A stretch of 64,000 nt of DNA from CAVQND01 sp049518415 (GTDB lineage Bacteria > Verrucomicrobiota > Verrucomicrobiia > Limisphaerales > UBA8199), in contig JBEKRX010000021.1 of NCBI GenBank assembly GCA_049518415.1, forward strand, positions 85,641 through 149,640, read 5' to 3'. The position numbers and the translations under genes were made by a program. Below, in pieces: positions 51,691 through 60,455 of this stretch. Every line of letters begins with the position of its first letter. The stretch's first letter is position 1. The notes below the pieces were generated by a model. The model did not search any database and was not told the DNA's origin. It worked only from the letters and a program-made list of their open reading frames with translations.

Positions 51691-52617
51691 TCATTTGGGT
51701 GCGCTGCTCCTATGACCCAGCAGTGAAAGCATTTTCTCCGCATATCGCTTTCCTAAATCTCTGTAGCCTGCTGGATTGAAATGCAGATGGTCTGGACGGC
51801 TTGTGCAACCCTTCGAAGAAATGACATACGAATTGGGAATTGTTTTAGGTAACTCGTCAATGATTGCATTCATGCTTGCACAAGCGCCTTTTTGATCAGC
51901 ATTCACGAGTTCGCCCGCGACCAGCGGCACTTCTTCGGCCTTGAGATTCAAGTCGTGGATCAGATTCTCGTAAATACCTTTAACTTTTATGGGCCAATCT
52001 TTATCATTCGTGTTTGACTCTCCCTGATGCAAAAGGATTCCCTTGATAACACCGTCTTTCTGAGCCAGCTTTCCCATCTCGACAAGGTGCGCATAGGGAT
52101 TTCCGCTGTAGGTGTTGATGATGTTAGTCATCCACGGGGCTGCCGTTGATGCGTATGACTGGTAATTAGTCTTGTCGAACAGGTCAATCTTGCAGCCGGC
52201 GACGGAAACATTGACAATACCCACCCTGATGTTTGCCGGAAGATTGGAGACCATCGTTCGGCCAAAATAATCGGCCGGGCAGAGACCTGAAGAGCTTCGG
52301 CACAACGGAGCGACAGCAGGATACCAATTACCCTTTTCTCTGCCCAGGTTTGGAAAATCAACAGCTGCCAAGACCTGAAAGCGATCATCCACTGCCGTCT
52401 TGTCTTGCTGTTCAATTCCTGGAAAGCCCTCCATATTTGACTGTCCAAAGCACAGGAAAACGAAGAAGTTCGTATCTTGAGAAAAAACGTTCACATTCAA
52501 CAAGAGTAATCCTGCCAGTGCGAACAAGCCCGGTTTTATATTCCTAGAAATGGATTTAATAGATTTAATATTAGACTGTGGCGGGGCATTGGTGCCCTCT
52601 GTGACCGCCGACGCCAT
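51691..52617 (-). CDS. Secreted SASA/CE6-type acetylesterase
   Basis: 308 residues from ATG 52617, which begins 28 bp after the GH10 stop; the frame stays open into the GH10 gene but without support. An N-terminal hydrophobic segment (KPGLFALAGLLLLNVNVFSQ) acts as signal or anchor. SGNH-type motifs: CFGQSNMEGFPG with the nucleophile Ser, GLILHQGESNTND-like block (GILLHQGESNTNDKDWP), and RPDHLHFNPAGYR with catalytic Asp and His. These place it among sialate O-acetylesterase/CE6 enzymes; in a xylan locus acetylxylan de-acetylation is likely. Its AT content is higher than its neighbours (codons such as AAA and ATT are frequent), suggesting a different origin. Confidence 0.8.
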   Translation of the reverse strand: MASAVTEGTNAPPQSNIKSIKSISRNIKPGLFALAGLLLLNVNVFSQDTNFFVFLCFGQSNMEGFPGIEQQDKTAVDDRFQVLAAVDFPNLGREKGNWYPAVAPLCRSSSGLCPADYFGRTMVSNLPANIRVGIVNVSVAGCKIDLFDKTNYQSYASTAAPWMTNIINTYSGNPYAHLVEMGKLAQKDGVIKGILLHQGESNTNDKDWPIKVKGIYENLIHDLNLKAEEVPLVAGELVNADQKGACASMNAIIDELPKTIPNSYVISSKGCTSRPDHLHFNPAGYRDLGKRYAEKMLSLLGHRSSAPK

Positions 52618-52645
52618 CGAGGGAGGGCGTCGGCCAATGGCAGAA

Positions 52646-53938
52646 CTATGGCGAGTTCGGCTGCCCGCCCGTGGCGGCGCGAATGACCGCATGAAACGCT
52701 GGCTTCGGCTGGTCGTTGGCGTCGAACAGCAACGGGCGGCCTTGGGCGCGCCATGAGACCCCGTCATTCACACCCCAGAACGTGACCACCTTCACGGATT
52801 TGTCGTGCTTTAGGAACGCCCGGAACAGACCCGCGTACGCGTCGGCCAACCGCCGGTTGGCGTCATCCACCAGGCCGCCCTGGGTGGTCGCGGCGTTGTT
52901 CGCGACGTCTGCCCCGGTATTGCGCTGGCCGCCCTGCGCGCTGTTGACGTCGAGTTCGGTGATGTGAATGGGCAAGCCGAGCGTCTCCAGTTCCGTCAGC
53001 GCCTGGTCTTCGGCCTCAAAGCTCGGCGACGAAACGCTGACGTGGGTTTGTGAGCCAATGGCCATGACCGGAACGTGTTGTTCCTGCAGTGACTTGATCA
53101 AAGTGATGAGTTTGCGGCGCTTTGCCGGGTTCTCCAACGAATAATCGTTGTAGCGGAGGATGGCATCCGGATCCGCTTCGTGGGCGTATTCGAAGGCCTT
53201 GGCGATGAAGTCCGGCCCGATGATTTCCAGCCAGAGCGAGTTCCGCAGGATGTTCGTGCCGCCGTCGGCGATGGCTTCGTTCACGACGTCCCAGGCCTGG
53301 ATCTTGCCCTTGTAGCGTCCGACAACGGTGTGAATGTGATCGCGCATCCGCTGTAGCAACTCCTCGCGGGACGCGCGTGGTCCGCTAAAACCGCCGCGGC
53401 CGAAACCGCCGCCAGGACCGCGGCCAAATCGGCCACCGCCGGGCGCATTCGTCCCCGCCGCGTTCGTAGTGGCCGCGGGTGACGCAGCGTTCGCCACGCC
53501 GGGCGGCAAATTGGTCCCTTGGAAGACCCAGTTAGGAGTCTGACCGTGCCAGACGAGCGTGTGTCCCACGATATACATGTGATTGCTTACGCCGAAGTTC
53601 ACGAAGGCGTCGGCCGGGCCGAAATTATAACCGTCCGCGCCTGCCCGCGGATGGATGAGTGCCCACTTCAGGTCGTTCTCCGGGGAAATCTGGCTGAACT
53701 GCTCCTTGACGAGAGCGATGTCTTTATCGACCCGCTCCAAGGTCCGGTTGACATTGTCGGCCCGGACCGCGGTGCCGGTCGCGATGGTGCGGTTGATGGC
53801 CGCGCCAACATAGAAATGGTCCTTGTAGGCGTCCTTGAGAGGGGGCGAGTCGGCGGACCGGGCCGCTGCGCCAATGGCAAGCAGCACGGCTGTGAGCGAG
53901 CCGATGCGTGAGTTGAGGTTCGAGCTATGAGTCTTCAT
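52646..53938 (-). CDS. Secreted GH10 endo-beta-1,4-xylanase
   Basis: 430 residues. Signal peptide 1-29 (SLTAVLLAIGAAARSAD). GH10 blocks: FYVGAAINRTIATG, QFSQISPENDLKWALIHP, YIVGHTLVWHGQTPNWVF, acid/base Glu221 in WDVVNEAIADGG, and nucleophile Glu328 in ITELDVNSAQG. A low-complexity insert (ASPAATTNAAGTNAPGGG, then GRGPGGGFGRGGFSGPR) of about 45 residues sits between WVFQGTNLPP and REELLQRMRDHIHTVV, where most GH10 enzymes have a short loop. It cleaves the xylan backbone and is the first enzyme gene after the regulators, 31 bp from the FecR gene. Confidence 0.9.
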   Translation of the reverse strand: MKTHSSNLNSRIGSLTAVLLAIGAAARSADSPPLKDAYKDHFYVGAAINRTIATGTAVRADNVNRTLERVDKDIALVKEQFSQISPENDLKWALIHPRAGADGYNFGPADAFVNFGVSNHMYIVGHTLVWHGQTPNWVFQGTNLPPGVANAASPAATTNAAGTNAPGGGRFGRGPGGGFGRGGFSGPRASREELLQRMRDHIHTVVGRYKGKIQAWDVVNEAIADGGTNILRNSLWLEIIGPDFIAKAFEYAHEADPDAILRYNDYSLENPAKRRKLITLIKSLQEQHVPVMAIGSQTHVSVSSPSFEAEDQALTELETLGLPIHITELDVNSAQGGQRNTGADVANNAATTQGGLVDDANRRLADAYAGLFRAFLKHDKSVKVVTFWGVNDGVSWRAQGRPLLFDANDQPKPAFHAVIRAATGGQPNSP

Positions 53939-53968
53939 ATGATTGAGGTTTAGGGTTTGGCATTCATG

Positions 53969-55606
53969 TTACATGTCGGACTCGGGTTTCCCTTCCGTAT
54001 AGAGCTTGTGGACTTCAGCGTCACTCAGAGCACGACCGAACAGCTCAAACTCATCCAGGGACCCGCTCAGATTTCGGATAAGGGAAGGGGCGGGGTTCGG
54101 GCCGCTGCGTGCGTTCCAGTTGCCCAGCTCGGCTGAACCGAGGCGAAAAGGCGGACCCAGTTTCAGCGTATGGTGAGAGACTGGGAAACCGTTGACGTAC
54201 TGGACCGCCTGCCTGGCCTTGCCATCGAGGACCACGGCTAGATGTAGCCACATTCCGAGTTTGTCGACCGTGAGCACGGGAGAGCTCGCTAGAATCTGGA
54301 ATTTCCCAGAGGCCGGGCCGATCACCGTTAGGCCCAGAACGCCGTCGTTGCGTATCAGCCAGTGAATCGTGCCGGGCTCGAATCCATCGCACATGAAGAG
54401 CGAGTTGAATTGCCGATCCAGTCCCTTTACGCACACCCAAGCCGAAAGGGTCAAGGCCTGGAAGTCTCCGGGCACGGCCAAGCGCACGCGGTCGTTGACA
54501 CTTTGGAATTCCAGAGCCTGCTTCTCCCGCCACCGGCCTTCCGCGCGTTGGCAGCCGACCATGGTCGCATCTGGCACGGACCTGTTCTTTCCGGCAGCGT
54601 TACGCAGCGTCCAATCCGAGTCGCTGAGGCTCTCGAAATCCAAATGCACAACCAATGAGGGGTCCTGATTGAGCCGCGCACTTGTGACCCGCCACTGGTC
54701 ATAGCGGACAGCCTCTGCGGCCAGAGACCGCGTCTGAAGCTCGAACATCGAAGCGAATGCCTCTGTGCTCGCAGCCATGAGCCGCGGTGGCGCGCTCCCC
54801 TGGACCACGGCCGCCCGCCCCTCGCCCAGTGACTGCTTTGCCAGGGTCCCGGTAAAAAACTCCACCGCACCTTTGAAAACGTGAACTTCAGTCTGGCCAC
54901 GGGTGGCATCAATGCCGAAGGCAGTCCCGCGATCCACAACGTTGATTTGGGCGGTTTTCACGTGGAATCCACGCGCTGGCTGGGGCACCTCAGCCAACAA
55001 CCGTCCCGCCGGACAAACCGCCTCTGTCGGTGAAATGAGCTGTAGTTCCGTCGGTCCCTCGATTACCACCCGCGCACCGCTATAAAAGACCACTTGCGCC
55101 AGGCCGGACTCGAGTCGAAGCCAGCCCGGTTCCAAGGCACCGCCCACCCGCAACGGTCGCGTGTTTCGGCTCCAGCGGGCGTCCGAGGCACGGGTTAACA
55201 TGGCAACGGCGGTGCTGGTGGCTCCATTCCTCGTCGCGAGCCGTCTGAACCACAAGCCCCGAACGCCCGTCGCGAGCACGGCGAAGCAGGCCGCCAGCGC
55301 CAGCGCTCGCCCCAGCCTCCTTTTGGGCCTCGGCGCCTCCGGTTTCGAAGGAGAAATCCTGCACCGGTCACCCAGGCTGAGGTCGGACATGGCAGCACCG
55401 GCAGGCGCCTCCGCCGACTCGGAAAAAAGGTCCGGCTCGGACGCCAGCCGAGCATGCAACTCGACCCGCATCAAATACTCGTCCCGGGCGCCAGAATCGC
55501 TCCGCAACAACTCATTCAGGGCGCGCATCTCCGCGTCCGCGGCTGAGCCGTGGCACACGGCAGCCACCGCGTCGTCAAACTCGGGAGAGGGGAATGAGAG
55601 TGTCAT
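53969..55606 (-). CDS. FecR-type transmembrane regulator with LamG-like sensor domain
   Basis: 545 residues from ATG 55606 (MTLSFPSPEFDDAV), which overlaps the sigma stop (ATGA). Residues 1-95 are cytoplasmic and anti-sigma-like. One membrane segment lies at about 100-118 (ALALAACFAVLATGVRGLW). A FecR domain follows (about 150-260; PLRVGGALEPGWLRLESG, AQINVVDRGTAFGID, TEVHVFKGAVEFFTG). Residues about 325-545 are a LamG/concanavalin-like jellyroll (VVHLDFESLSDSDWTLRN, LTLSAWVCVKGLDRQFNS, DEFELFGRALSDAEVHKLYT). The arrangement suggests an outward carbohydrate-binding domain that controls the sigma factor across the membrane. It heads the xylan locus. Confidence 0.8.
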   Translation of the reverse strand: MTLSFPSPEFDDAVAAVCHGSAADAEMRALNELLRSDSGARDEYLMRVELHARLASEPDLFSESAEAPAGAAMSDLSLGDRCRISPSKPEAPRPKRRLGRALALAACFAVLATGVRGLWFRRLATRNGATSTAVAMLTRASDARWSRNTRPLRVGGALEPGWLRLESGLAQVVFYSGARVVIEGPTELQLISPTEAVCPAGRLLAEVPQPARGFHVKTAQINVVDRGTAFGIDATRGQTEVHVFKGAVEFFTGTLAKQSLGEGRAAVVQGSAPPRLMAASTEAFASMFELQTRSLAAEAVRYDQWRVTSARLNQDPSLVVHLDFESLSDSDWTLRNAAGKNRSVPDATMVGCQRAEGRWREKQALEFQSVNDRVRLAVPGDFQALTLSAWVCVKGLDRQFNSLFMCDGFEPGTIHWLIRNDGVLGLTVIGPASGKFQILASSPVLTVDKLGMWLHLAVVLDGKARQAVQYVNGFPVSHHTLKLGPPFRLGSAELGNWNARSGPNPAPSLIRNLSGSLDEFELFGRALSDAEVHKLYTEGKPESDM

Positions 55607-56154
55607 GCCGCCTCCGGTTTCGTCTGGCTCTCCACGCAAAGTTGGAGCGAGTGCCGGATGCGTTGCAGCATCTTGTAAGTTGCGGCCGTGGTTCTGCCGG
55701 AGCGCTCCGCCAGCTTTTGGATGCCGGCGCGCTCATAGTAATACCCTTCGACAAGAGAGCGCTGCCCTTGCGGCAGCTTGCCGAGGCAACCCTCGAGGTG
55801 CTTCAGCCGCAGTTCAAACTCGGTCTGCAACTCCTGCCGCCGCTGCGCCAGCTCCTCTGCCAGTCCGTGCTCGAGCAGGGCCTGCCAGTGCTGACGCCGC
55901 TCGATCCACTGACGGGCCTTGTTCAAAGCGAACCGGCATGCCCAGGGTGTGAAGGGCTGGGCAGGATCATAGGCGTAGAACTTCTCCCAAAGCGCCATTG
56001 CGGTCTGTTGAACAATGTCTTCGGCGTCCGTGACGTTCGGGACCAAGGCGGCCACGTAACGAAAGATCTCGCGTTCGCTGCGCAGGAATAGCGAAAGAAA
56101 CCGCTGCTGTGCAGCACTTGAATCATCGAACCGACGCGTTGAATCTGCCGACAT
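55603..56154 (-). CDS. ECF sigma factor at the head of the xylan locus
   Basis: 183 residues. Region 2: FLSLFLRSEREIFRYVAALV, DAEDIVQQTAMALWEKFYAY, TPWACRFALNKARQWIERR. Region 4: LPQGQRSLVEGYYYERAGIQ, KLAERSGRTTAATYKMLQRIRHSLQLC. This is the group of short ECF factors found upstream of FecR-LamG genes in Verrucomicrobia, Planctomycetes and Lentisphaerae. Its stop overlaps the ATG of the FecR gene, so the two are made together. It is transcribed in the same direction as the 25 kb of enzyme genes after it, and probably drives them, or its own operon, when the FecR protein is released by a glycan signal. A broken paralogue lies at 51540. Confidence 0.85.
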   Translation of the reverse strand: MSADSTRRFDDSSAAQQRFLSLFLRSEREIFRYVAALVPNVTDAEDIVQQTAMALWEKFYAYDPAQPFTPWACRFALNKARQWIERRQHWQALLEHGLAEELAQRRQELQTEFELRLKHLEGCLGKLPQGQRSLVEGYYYERAGIQKLAERSGRTTAATYKMLQRIRHSLQLCVESQTKPEAA

Positions 56155-56306
56155 TCGTCAATCTTTACCAGTACTTCCGGCAAACCACGAGTTTTGGACA
56201 TCCAATTGCGTGTTATTTTCGCCGCCCCTCGCCTCCGCGGCAAAAAGCACGCCCCTCGGGGCCATCGGGCCATCAGTTACCAAGCGGATTTGGCCCGGAG
56301 GGATAA

Positions 56307-56714
56307 ATCCGGTGGCAGGCGACATCGCCCCCCTGCGCGTTCACTTTGGGCGCCTGCCTGATGACGGGAATGGCGTTCGTCGGTTTTGTGCAGAACCCCT
56401 ATACGGCCGTGGCGTTGCTCAGTCTCGGCGGTTTTGCGCACCAAACGCTTTCCGTCACGGTCATCACGATGTCGTCGGATTTGTTCAAGCGAAGTGAAGT
56501 CGCGACGGTCACCGGCCTGGCGGGCACTTGCGGCAACGCGGGGCTGCTGGTCGCCAATCTCATGATCGGCGGGCTCGTCGCGACGATTGGCTGCACGCCA
56601 TTTTTCATCGTGTTCGCCGCGCTCGACCTCGTTGGCGCGGCGCTGCTGTGGGCACTTGTGCGTGAACGCAACTTTGATCCCGCGCGGTCCGAAGCTGAGG
56701 TGAGGAACAAATGA
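56307..56714 (+). pseudogene. C-terminal fragment of an MFS sugar/sugar-acid transporter
   Basis: About 130 residues of open frame without a start of its own. From FTLGACLMTGMAFVGFVQNP the sequence follows the last third of ACS-type MFS carriers: ALLSLGGFAHQTLSVTVITM, VTGLAGTCGNAGLLVANLMI, CTPFFIVFAALDLVGAALLW. The first eight or so membrane helices are missing. The frame ends ATGA-overlapped with the GH43 start, so it was probably the upstream partner of the beta-xylosidase and has been deleted from the left. Confidence 0.7.
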
Positions 56715-58483
56715 AGACGAAGTCCAGATCCGGCGGGGCGGGCAGTCCCCGCCCCGCCACGCGTGCTCAGACCAAGAGTGGCGCACGCGGAGCGAAGCCC
56801 CCTCCCACCACGCAACCAATACAAAATCCTGTTTTACGCGGCTTCAATCCCGACCCCTCCATCGTGCGCGCCGGCGACGATTATTACATCGCGACCTCGA
56901 CGTTCGAATGGTTTCCTGGCGTGCAGATCCATCACTCGCGCGATCTCGTCCACTGGCGACTGCTCGCACGCCCGCTCAATCGCGCCAGCCAGCTCAACCT
57001 GCTCGGCGATCCCGATTCGTGCGGCGTCTGGGCGCCCTGCCTGACGTACGCGGACGGGTTGTTCTGGCTGGTTTACACCGACGTGAAGCGCTACGGGCGC
57101 ACAACCGTCGGCGGCGCCAGCGGCGCTTCGTTGCGCGACTTTCACAATTACCTTGTCACCAGCCCGCGCATTGACGGCGACTGGTCCGATCCGATTCAGC
57201 TCAACAGCGGCGGTTTCGATCCGTCGCTCTTTCACGACGGCGACGGGAGAAAATATCTCGTCAACATGCTTTGGGACCATCGCCCTGGAAACAATCGTTT
57301 CGCGGGAATTGTCCTGCAGGAATACTCGGTGAAGAAACGTAAGCTCATCGGTGAGCGAAAAAATATCTTCCGAGGCACGCCCCTCGGATTCACCGAGGCG
57401 CCGCATCTCTACAAACGGAACGGCTGGTACTATCTCCTCACCGCGGAAGGCGGCACCGGGTGGGGACATGCCGTCGCGCTGGCGCGCTCGCGAAAGCTCC
57501 GCGGGCCGTACGAATTGCATCCGGAGACTTACATTCTCAGCGCGCGCCACCGGCCGGACGTTGAATTGCAGCGCGCCGGCCACGCCGACCTGGTCGAGAC
57601 GCAGAATGGCGAAACTTACATGGTTTATCTCTGCGGCAGGCCGCTGCGCAATCGCGGCCGGTGCACGCTCGGCCGGGAAACGGCGATTCAGAAAATGGTT
57701 TGGGGCAGGGACGGCTGGCTGCGCACGCTGGACGGACAGGGAATTCCAACAAGCGAAACGCCCGCGCCGTCATTGCCGGTTCACACGTTCCCGACGACGC
57801 CGGCCCGTGAAGACTTCAACGCGCCGCAGTTGCCGATCGATTTCCAGTGGCTGCGAACGCCCTGGCCGGAGGAACTATTCAGCCTCACGGCGCGTCCAGG
57901 CTTTTTGCGTCTTTATGGCCGCGAGACGATCGGCAGTTTGTTTCGCCAGTCACTGGTGGCACGACGCCAGCAGGCGCATTGCTTGAGCGCGGCCACGGTC
58001 GTTGACTTCGAGCCGCAGCACTTTCAGCAAAGCGCAGGTCTCGTCTGTTACTACAACAGCGCGAAGTTTCACTACCTTCACATCTCGCATGACGAAACGC
58101 TCGGCAAACATCTGCGCGTGATGTCCTGCGTGCCCGACTCGCCGCAGACGGACGTCTTCACGCCGCCCATCGCCCTCCCTGCCGGACAGCCCGTGCACCT
58201 GCGGGTCGAAATTGACCACGAGCGTCTCCACTTTGCCTATCGTGTCGCAGGGGTGGACCGCGACTGGCGCTGGCTGCCGCAACAATTCGACGCGAGCATT
58301 CTCTCCGACGAAGCCACCGTTCCCGGCCAGCCGAATTTCACCGGCGCATTCGTCGGCATGGCCTGTCAGGATTTGGCCGGGACTTTGCGTCCCGCGGACT
58401 TTGACTTTTTTGAGTACCGGGAGAGAAGCTATCGCGCGAATCAGCGCGGACTTATTTCCCGGCGTCATCTACGCTCAGGGTGA
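56711..58483 (+). CDS. Cytoplasmic GH43 (subfamily 11-like) beta-xylosidase
   Basis: 590 residues, no signal peptide. From residue 37 on (IQNPVLRGFNPDPSIVRAGD) it follows the XynB/SXA-type beta-xylosidases that trim xylo-oligosaccharides from the non-reducing end. Base Asp48 (NPDPS), pKa modulator Asp170 (GGFDPSLFHD), acid Glu229 (FTEAPHLY). The C-terminal 200 residues are the usual beta-sandwich (SLTARPGFLRLYGRETIGSL, TGAFVGMACQDLAGTLRPAD). The first 36 residues are an atypical Gly/Pro/Arg extension partly encoded by a perfect hairpin. It is the only intact enzyme of the locus on the plus strand, and its upstream transporter is a fragment. Confidence 0.9.
   Translation: MKTKSRSGGAGSPRPATRAQTKSGARGAKPPPTTQPIQNPVLRGFNPDPSIVRAGDDYYIATSTFEWFPGVQIHHSRDLVHWRLLARPLNRASQLNLLGDPDSCGVWAPCLTYADGLFWLVYTDVKRYGRTTVGGASGASLRDFHNYLVTSPRIDGDWSDPIQLNSGGFDPSLFHDGDGRKYLVNMLWDHRPGNNRFAGIVLQEYSVKKRKLIGERKNIFRGTPLGFTEAPHLYKRNGWYYLLTAEGGTGWGHAVALARSRKLRGPYELHPETYILSARHRPDVELQRAGHADLVETQNGETYMVYLCGRPLRNRGRCTLGRETAIQKMVWGRDGWLRTLDGQGIPTSETPAPSLPVHTFPTTPAREDFNAPQLPIDFQWLRTPWPEELFSLTARPGFLRLYGRETIGSLFRQSLVARRQQAHCLSAATVVDFEPQHFQQSAGLVCYYNSAKFHYLHISHDETLGKHLRVMSCVPDSPQTDVFTPPIALPAGQPVHLRVEIDHERLHFAYRVAGVDRDWRWLPQQFDASILSDEATVPGQPNFTGAFVGMACQDLAGTLRPADFDFFEYRERSYRANQRGLISRRHLRSG
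56732..56758. repeat. Hairpin with 11-bp perfect arms inside the GH43 start
   Basis: GGCGGGGCGGG, loop CAGTC, CCCGCCCCGCC. It encodes part of the low-complexity start of the beta-xylosidase and lies just 21 bp inside the gene. Confidence 0.85.
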
Positions 58484-59153
58484 AGCCTTTCAGCGGTTTA
58501 TCCTCTCCGTCGAGAAACCGCGCGCAAAAGTCGGTGGCTCCGCCGCCGTTGATGACGGCACAACGCACGACGTTCGGCCCCTTTTTGAGGGCGAGGCGTT
58601 TTGAGACGCCATCATCAATGACCGTCTGGCGGTCGCCGTAGATGCTGATGACTTCCCGGCCGTTGACCCACCAGACCGAGGCCGCGTTGGAACCGATGGC
58701 GAGGCGTACGCCGGGCATCTCGTGCGGGCAGTTGACGATGGTGACAGCCCAAAACAGCACGTCGGATGTCGGCCTGCCGAGGGCATAGGCGAAGTGATAG
58801 AGATTGACGTTGTATCCTTTCGTGTCCACGGCATGCCAGGCGAGGTTCGTGCCGCCGACGGTCACGGTGTCGCCGTCGTGCGGAATGACGGTGGGTTGGT
58901 TGGTAAAGTACTCCCTTTTGACCGTCGCCTGAACGGCGCTGTCGGTAAGTTGGCCGCTGACGGGGATCGGCTCAAGGATGAGCCAGCGCTGCATGAAGCC
59001 GTCGGCATCGGGAGCCTTTTCGGCCGAGGCAGGACGCGCGAGGGAGGGCGCGGGACCGCGGGCAGCGTCGTCGGGTGCGGCGGCAGTCGCAAAAAGTGCC
59101 GAGCCGGCAAGGACGGCGAGTGCCGACAGAGGGATGTTGCGGAGTGTAATCAT
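58452..59153 (-). CDS. Secreted beta-sandwich protein, possible glycan-binding
   Basis: 233 residues from ATG 59153 (MITLRNIPLSALAVLAGSA), which begins the signal peptide; a start at 59186 adds 11 charged residues. The mature part (GFMQRWLILEPIPVSGQLTD, NVNLYHFAYALGRPTSDVLF, GSNAASVWWVNGREVISIYG, LKKGPNVVRCAVINGGGATD) has the pattern of a discoidin-like or NPCBM-like accessory domain that follows esterases and glycosidases in Planctomycetes and Verrucomicrobia. No catalytic motif is visible. Its 3' end overlaps the convergent beta-xylosidase gene by 32 bp. Confidence 0.6.
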   Translation of the reverse strand: MITLRNIPLSALAVLAGSALFATAAAPDDAARGPAPSLARPASAEKAPDADGFMQRWLILEPIPVSGQLTDSAVQATVKREYFTNQPTVIPHDGDTVTVGGTNLAWHAVDTKGYNVNLYHFAYALGRPTSDVLFWAVTIVNCPHEMPGVRLAIGSNAASVWWVNGREVISIYGDRQTVIDDGVSKRLALKKGPNVVRCAVINGGGATDFCARFLDGEDKPLKGFTLSVDDAGK

Positions 59154-59210
59154 GGAAGGCCCTTTGCTGGATTTTCGGTTTCTCAAGGTTAATTTCCGAT
59201 CTTCGACTTG

Positions 59211-59445
59211 TCAGGGCGTTTTGAAGAGCCAGCGTTGTTTGTCACTGTCAGGATTGAACTTGGCGAGCGTAGCGGAACTGCTGCCGATGGCCGAAAGCGC
59301 CAGCGGCTCCTTCGTCTTCGGGCCAAGCTTTGGCATGATGCGCCAGGTGCCGTCCGTGAGTTGGTCGAGGCGCCAGAGTTGTTCGGGCTCGCCGGTGAAA
59401 CTAGGAAGGGCGACGAGTTCGCCAGCTTCGGTGGCGGCCAAGGCG
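59211..59445 (-). pseudogene. C-terminal remnant of a ricin-B-like lectin domain protein
   Basis: About 75 residues end in KFNPDSDKQRWLFKTP. Preceding blocks (GEPEQLWRLDQLTDGTWRIM, KEPLALSAIGSSSATLAKF) fit one or two subdomains of a beta-trefoil lectin. Upstream on the coding strand the frame runs into copy B of the dispersed repeat, so the gene lost its 5' part there. Confidence 0.6.
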
Positions 59446-59836
59446 AGGGCTGGGGCGAGTTTTGCGACCGGCATGGGGATTGGGGCCGGGATGGGGCGTT
59501 ATGGCTTGGGCGCCGAGGAGAGCGAGAAAGCGTTGTGCTAAGCTGTGCCATTCGTTTTAAGCCGCGGCGCGGCCAGTTTTTTGGCAAAAATGGCCAATGT
59601 GGCCAATGCAGCCAATGTGGCCAATGCAGTGTTGCGCCAGGTGCGGCGTGTGGCCAATCCAGCCAATGTGGCCAATGGGGCGTTGCGCCAGGCTGCGGTC
59701 CCGCGGCGGCGGGACGCCGCCGTGCTTCTCTGGCCTGGTTTATTTGCTGCTGACTCTCTTTTTAAGGGCGTTGGGAAGATGGGTCTGGGGAGCAGCGGCA
59801 GGGCCAGAAAACGCTTTCCCTCAACTACGCTGGCGG
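59440..59836. repeat. Dispersed repeat, copy B
   Basis: Matches 26729-27058 and 27114-27139. It contains the RAYT fragment (WGEFCDRHGDWGRDGALWLG), seven nonamers (59592-59627 and 59652-59678, against four in copy A), and an imperfect version of the GTCCCG palindrome. The 55-bp hairpin insertion of copy A is absent. Its left edge truncates the lectin-like gene. Confidence 0.85.
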
Positions 59837-59852
59837 TTGGCGGGCTCTGAAT

Positions 59853-60455
59853 TCATCGCCCGCCTCCCCCCGCTGGCGGCAAACCCGCTTCATCGACCGC
59901 CCGACGCAGGAGGTCCGTGAGGCCCAGTTCCCGCGCCCATTCATCCAGGTAAGCGCGGTCCAGCGCCGGGCCTTGAACCTTGAGGACGCCCAACACGTCG
60001 GTCCACTGGCGGTCGGACAGGCCGCCGCCGTCACGATACCATTGCAGCTTGGCCAGGATCGTGTCTTCCGGCGAGGCGACGTAGAATGTTGTCCGGCCCT
60101 CGGGGTCGGTTGACAGAAGCACGCGGCGGCGCATTTGCATCAGATGGAACGGGTCTTGCCGCGCCACGAAGACATCGACCTTGAGCATGGTTTCCAAATG
60201 GATGATGTTGAAGCTGCGGTGTGAAGCGGCAGCGGTCTGAATCGCTTCGATCTCGGCATAAAAGGCCGGATGCAATAGGTCCACCAGCGGCTTGGCATGT
60301 TCGGGGCGGACAGCAGCCACGAAATCAGCGTCCGCGGTCGCGCGATAAATGCCATGAACGGAACTGGCCATCGAGCCGGCGAGGAAATACGGAATGCGCA
60401 GCGCCTCGAAGGCCCGCGCGACCAGCAGATTGACCTGGGTTTGCTCGGCATCCAT
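59853..60455 (-). CDS. Nucleotidyltransferase of AbiEii/AbiGii type, putative toxin
   Basis: 200 residues, cytoplasmic. The N-terminal half has the nucleotidyltransferase signature: LAGSMASSVHGIYRATADAD (GS, then DxD), followed by a third acidic residue in LKVDVFVARQDPF. The C-terminal half (SPEDTILAKLQWYRDGGGLS, DRQWTDVLGVLKVQG) resembles helical ends of AbiEii-like proteins. Its ATG overlaps the stop of the small upstream gene (TGATG), so the two are coupled. The pair has the shape of a toxin-antitoxin module, with the transferase as toxin; an ordinary house-keeping transferase is the alternative. The gene ends 17 bp from the dispersed repeat. Confidence 0.65.
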   Translation of the reverse strand: MDAEQTQVNLLVARAFEALRIPYFLAGSMASSVHGIYRATADADFVAAVRPEHAKPLVDLLHPAFYAEIEAIQTAAASHRSFNIIHLETMLKVDVFVARQDPFHLMQMRRRVLLSTDPEGRTTFYVASPEDTILAKLQWYRDGGGLSDRQWTDVLGVLKVQGPALDRAYLDEWARELGLTDLLRRAVDEAGLPPAGGGGR

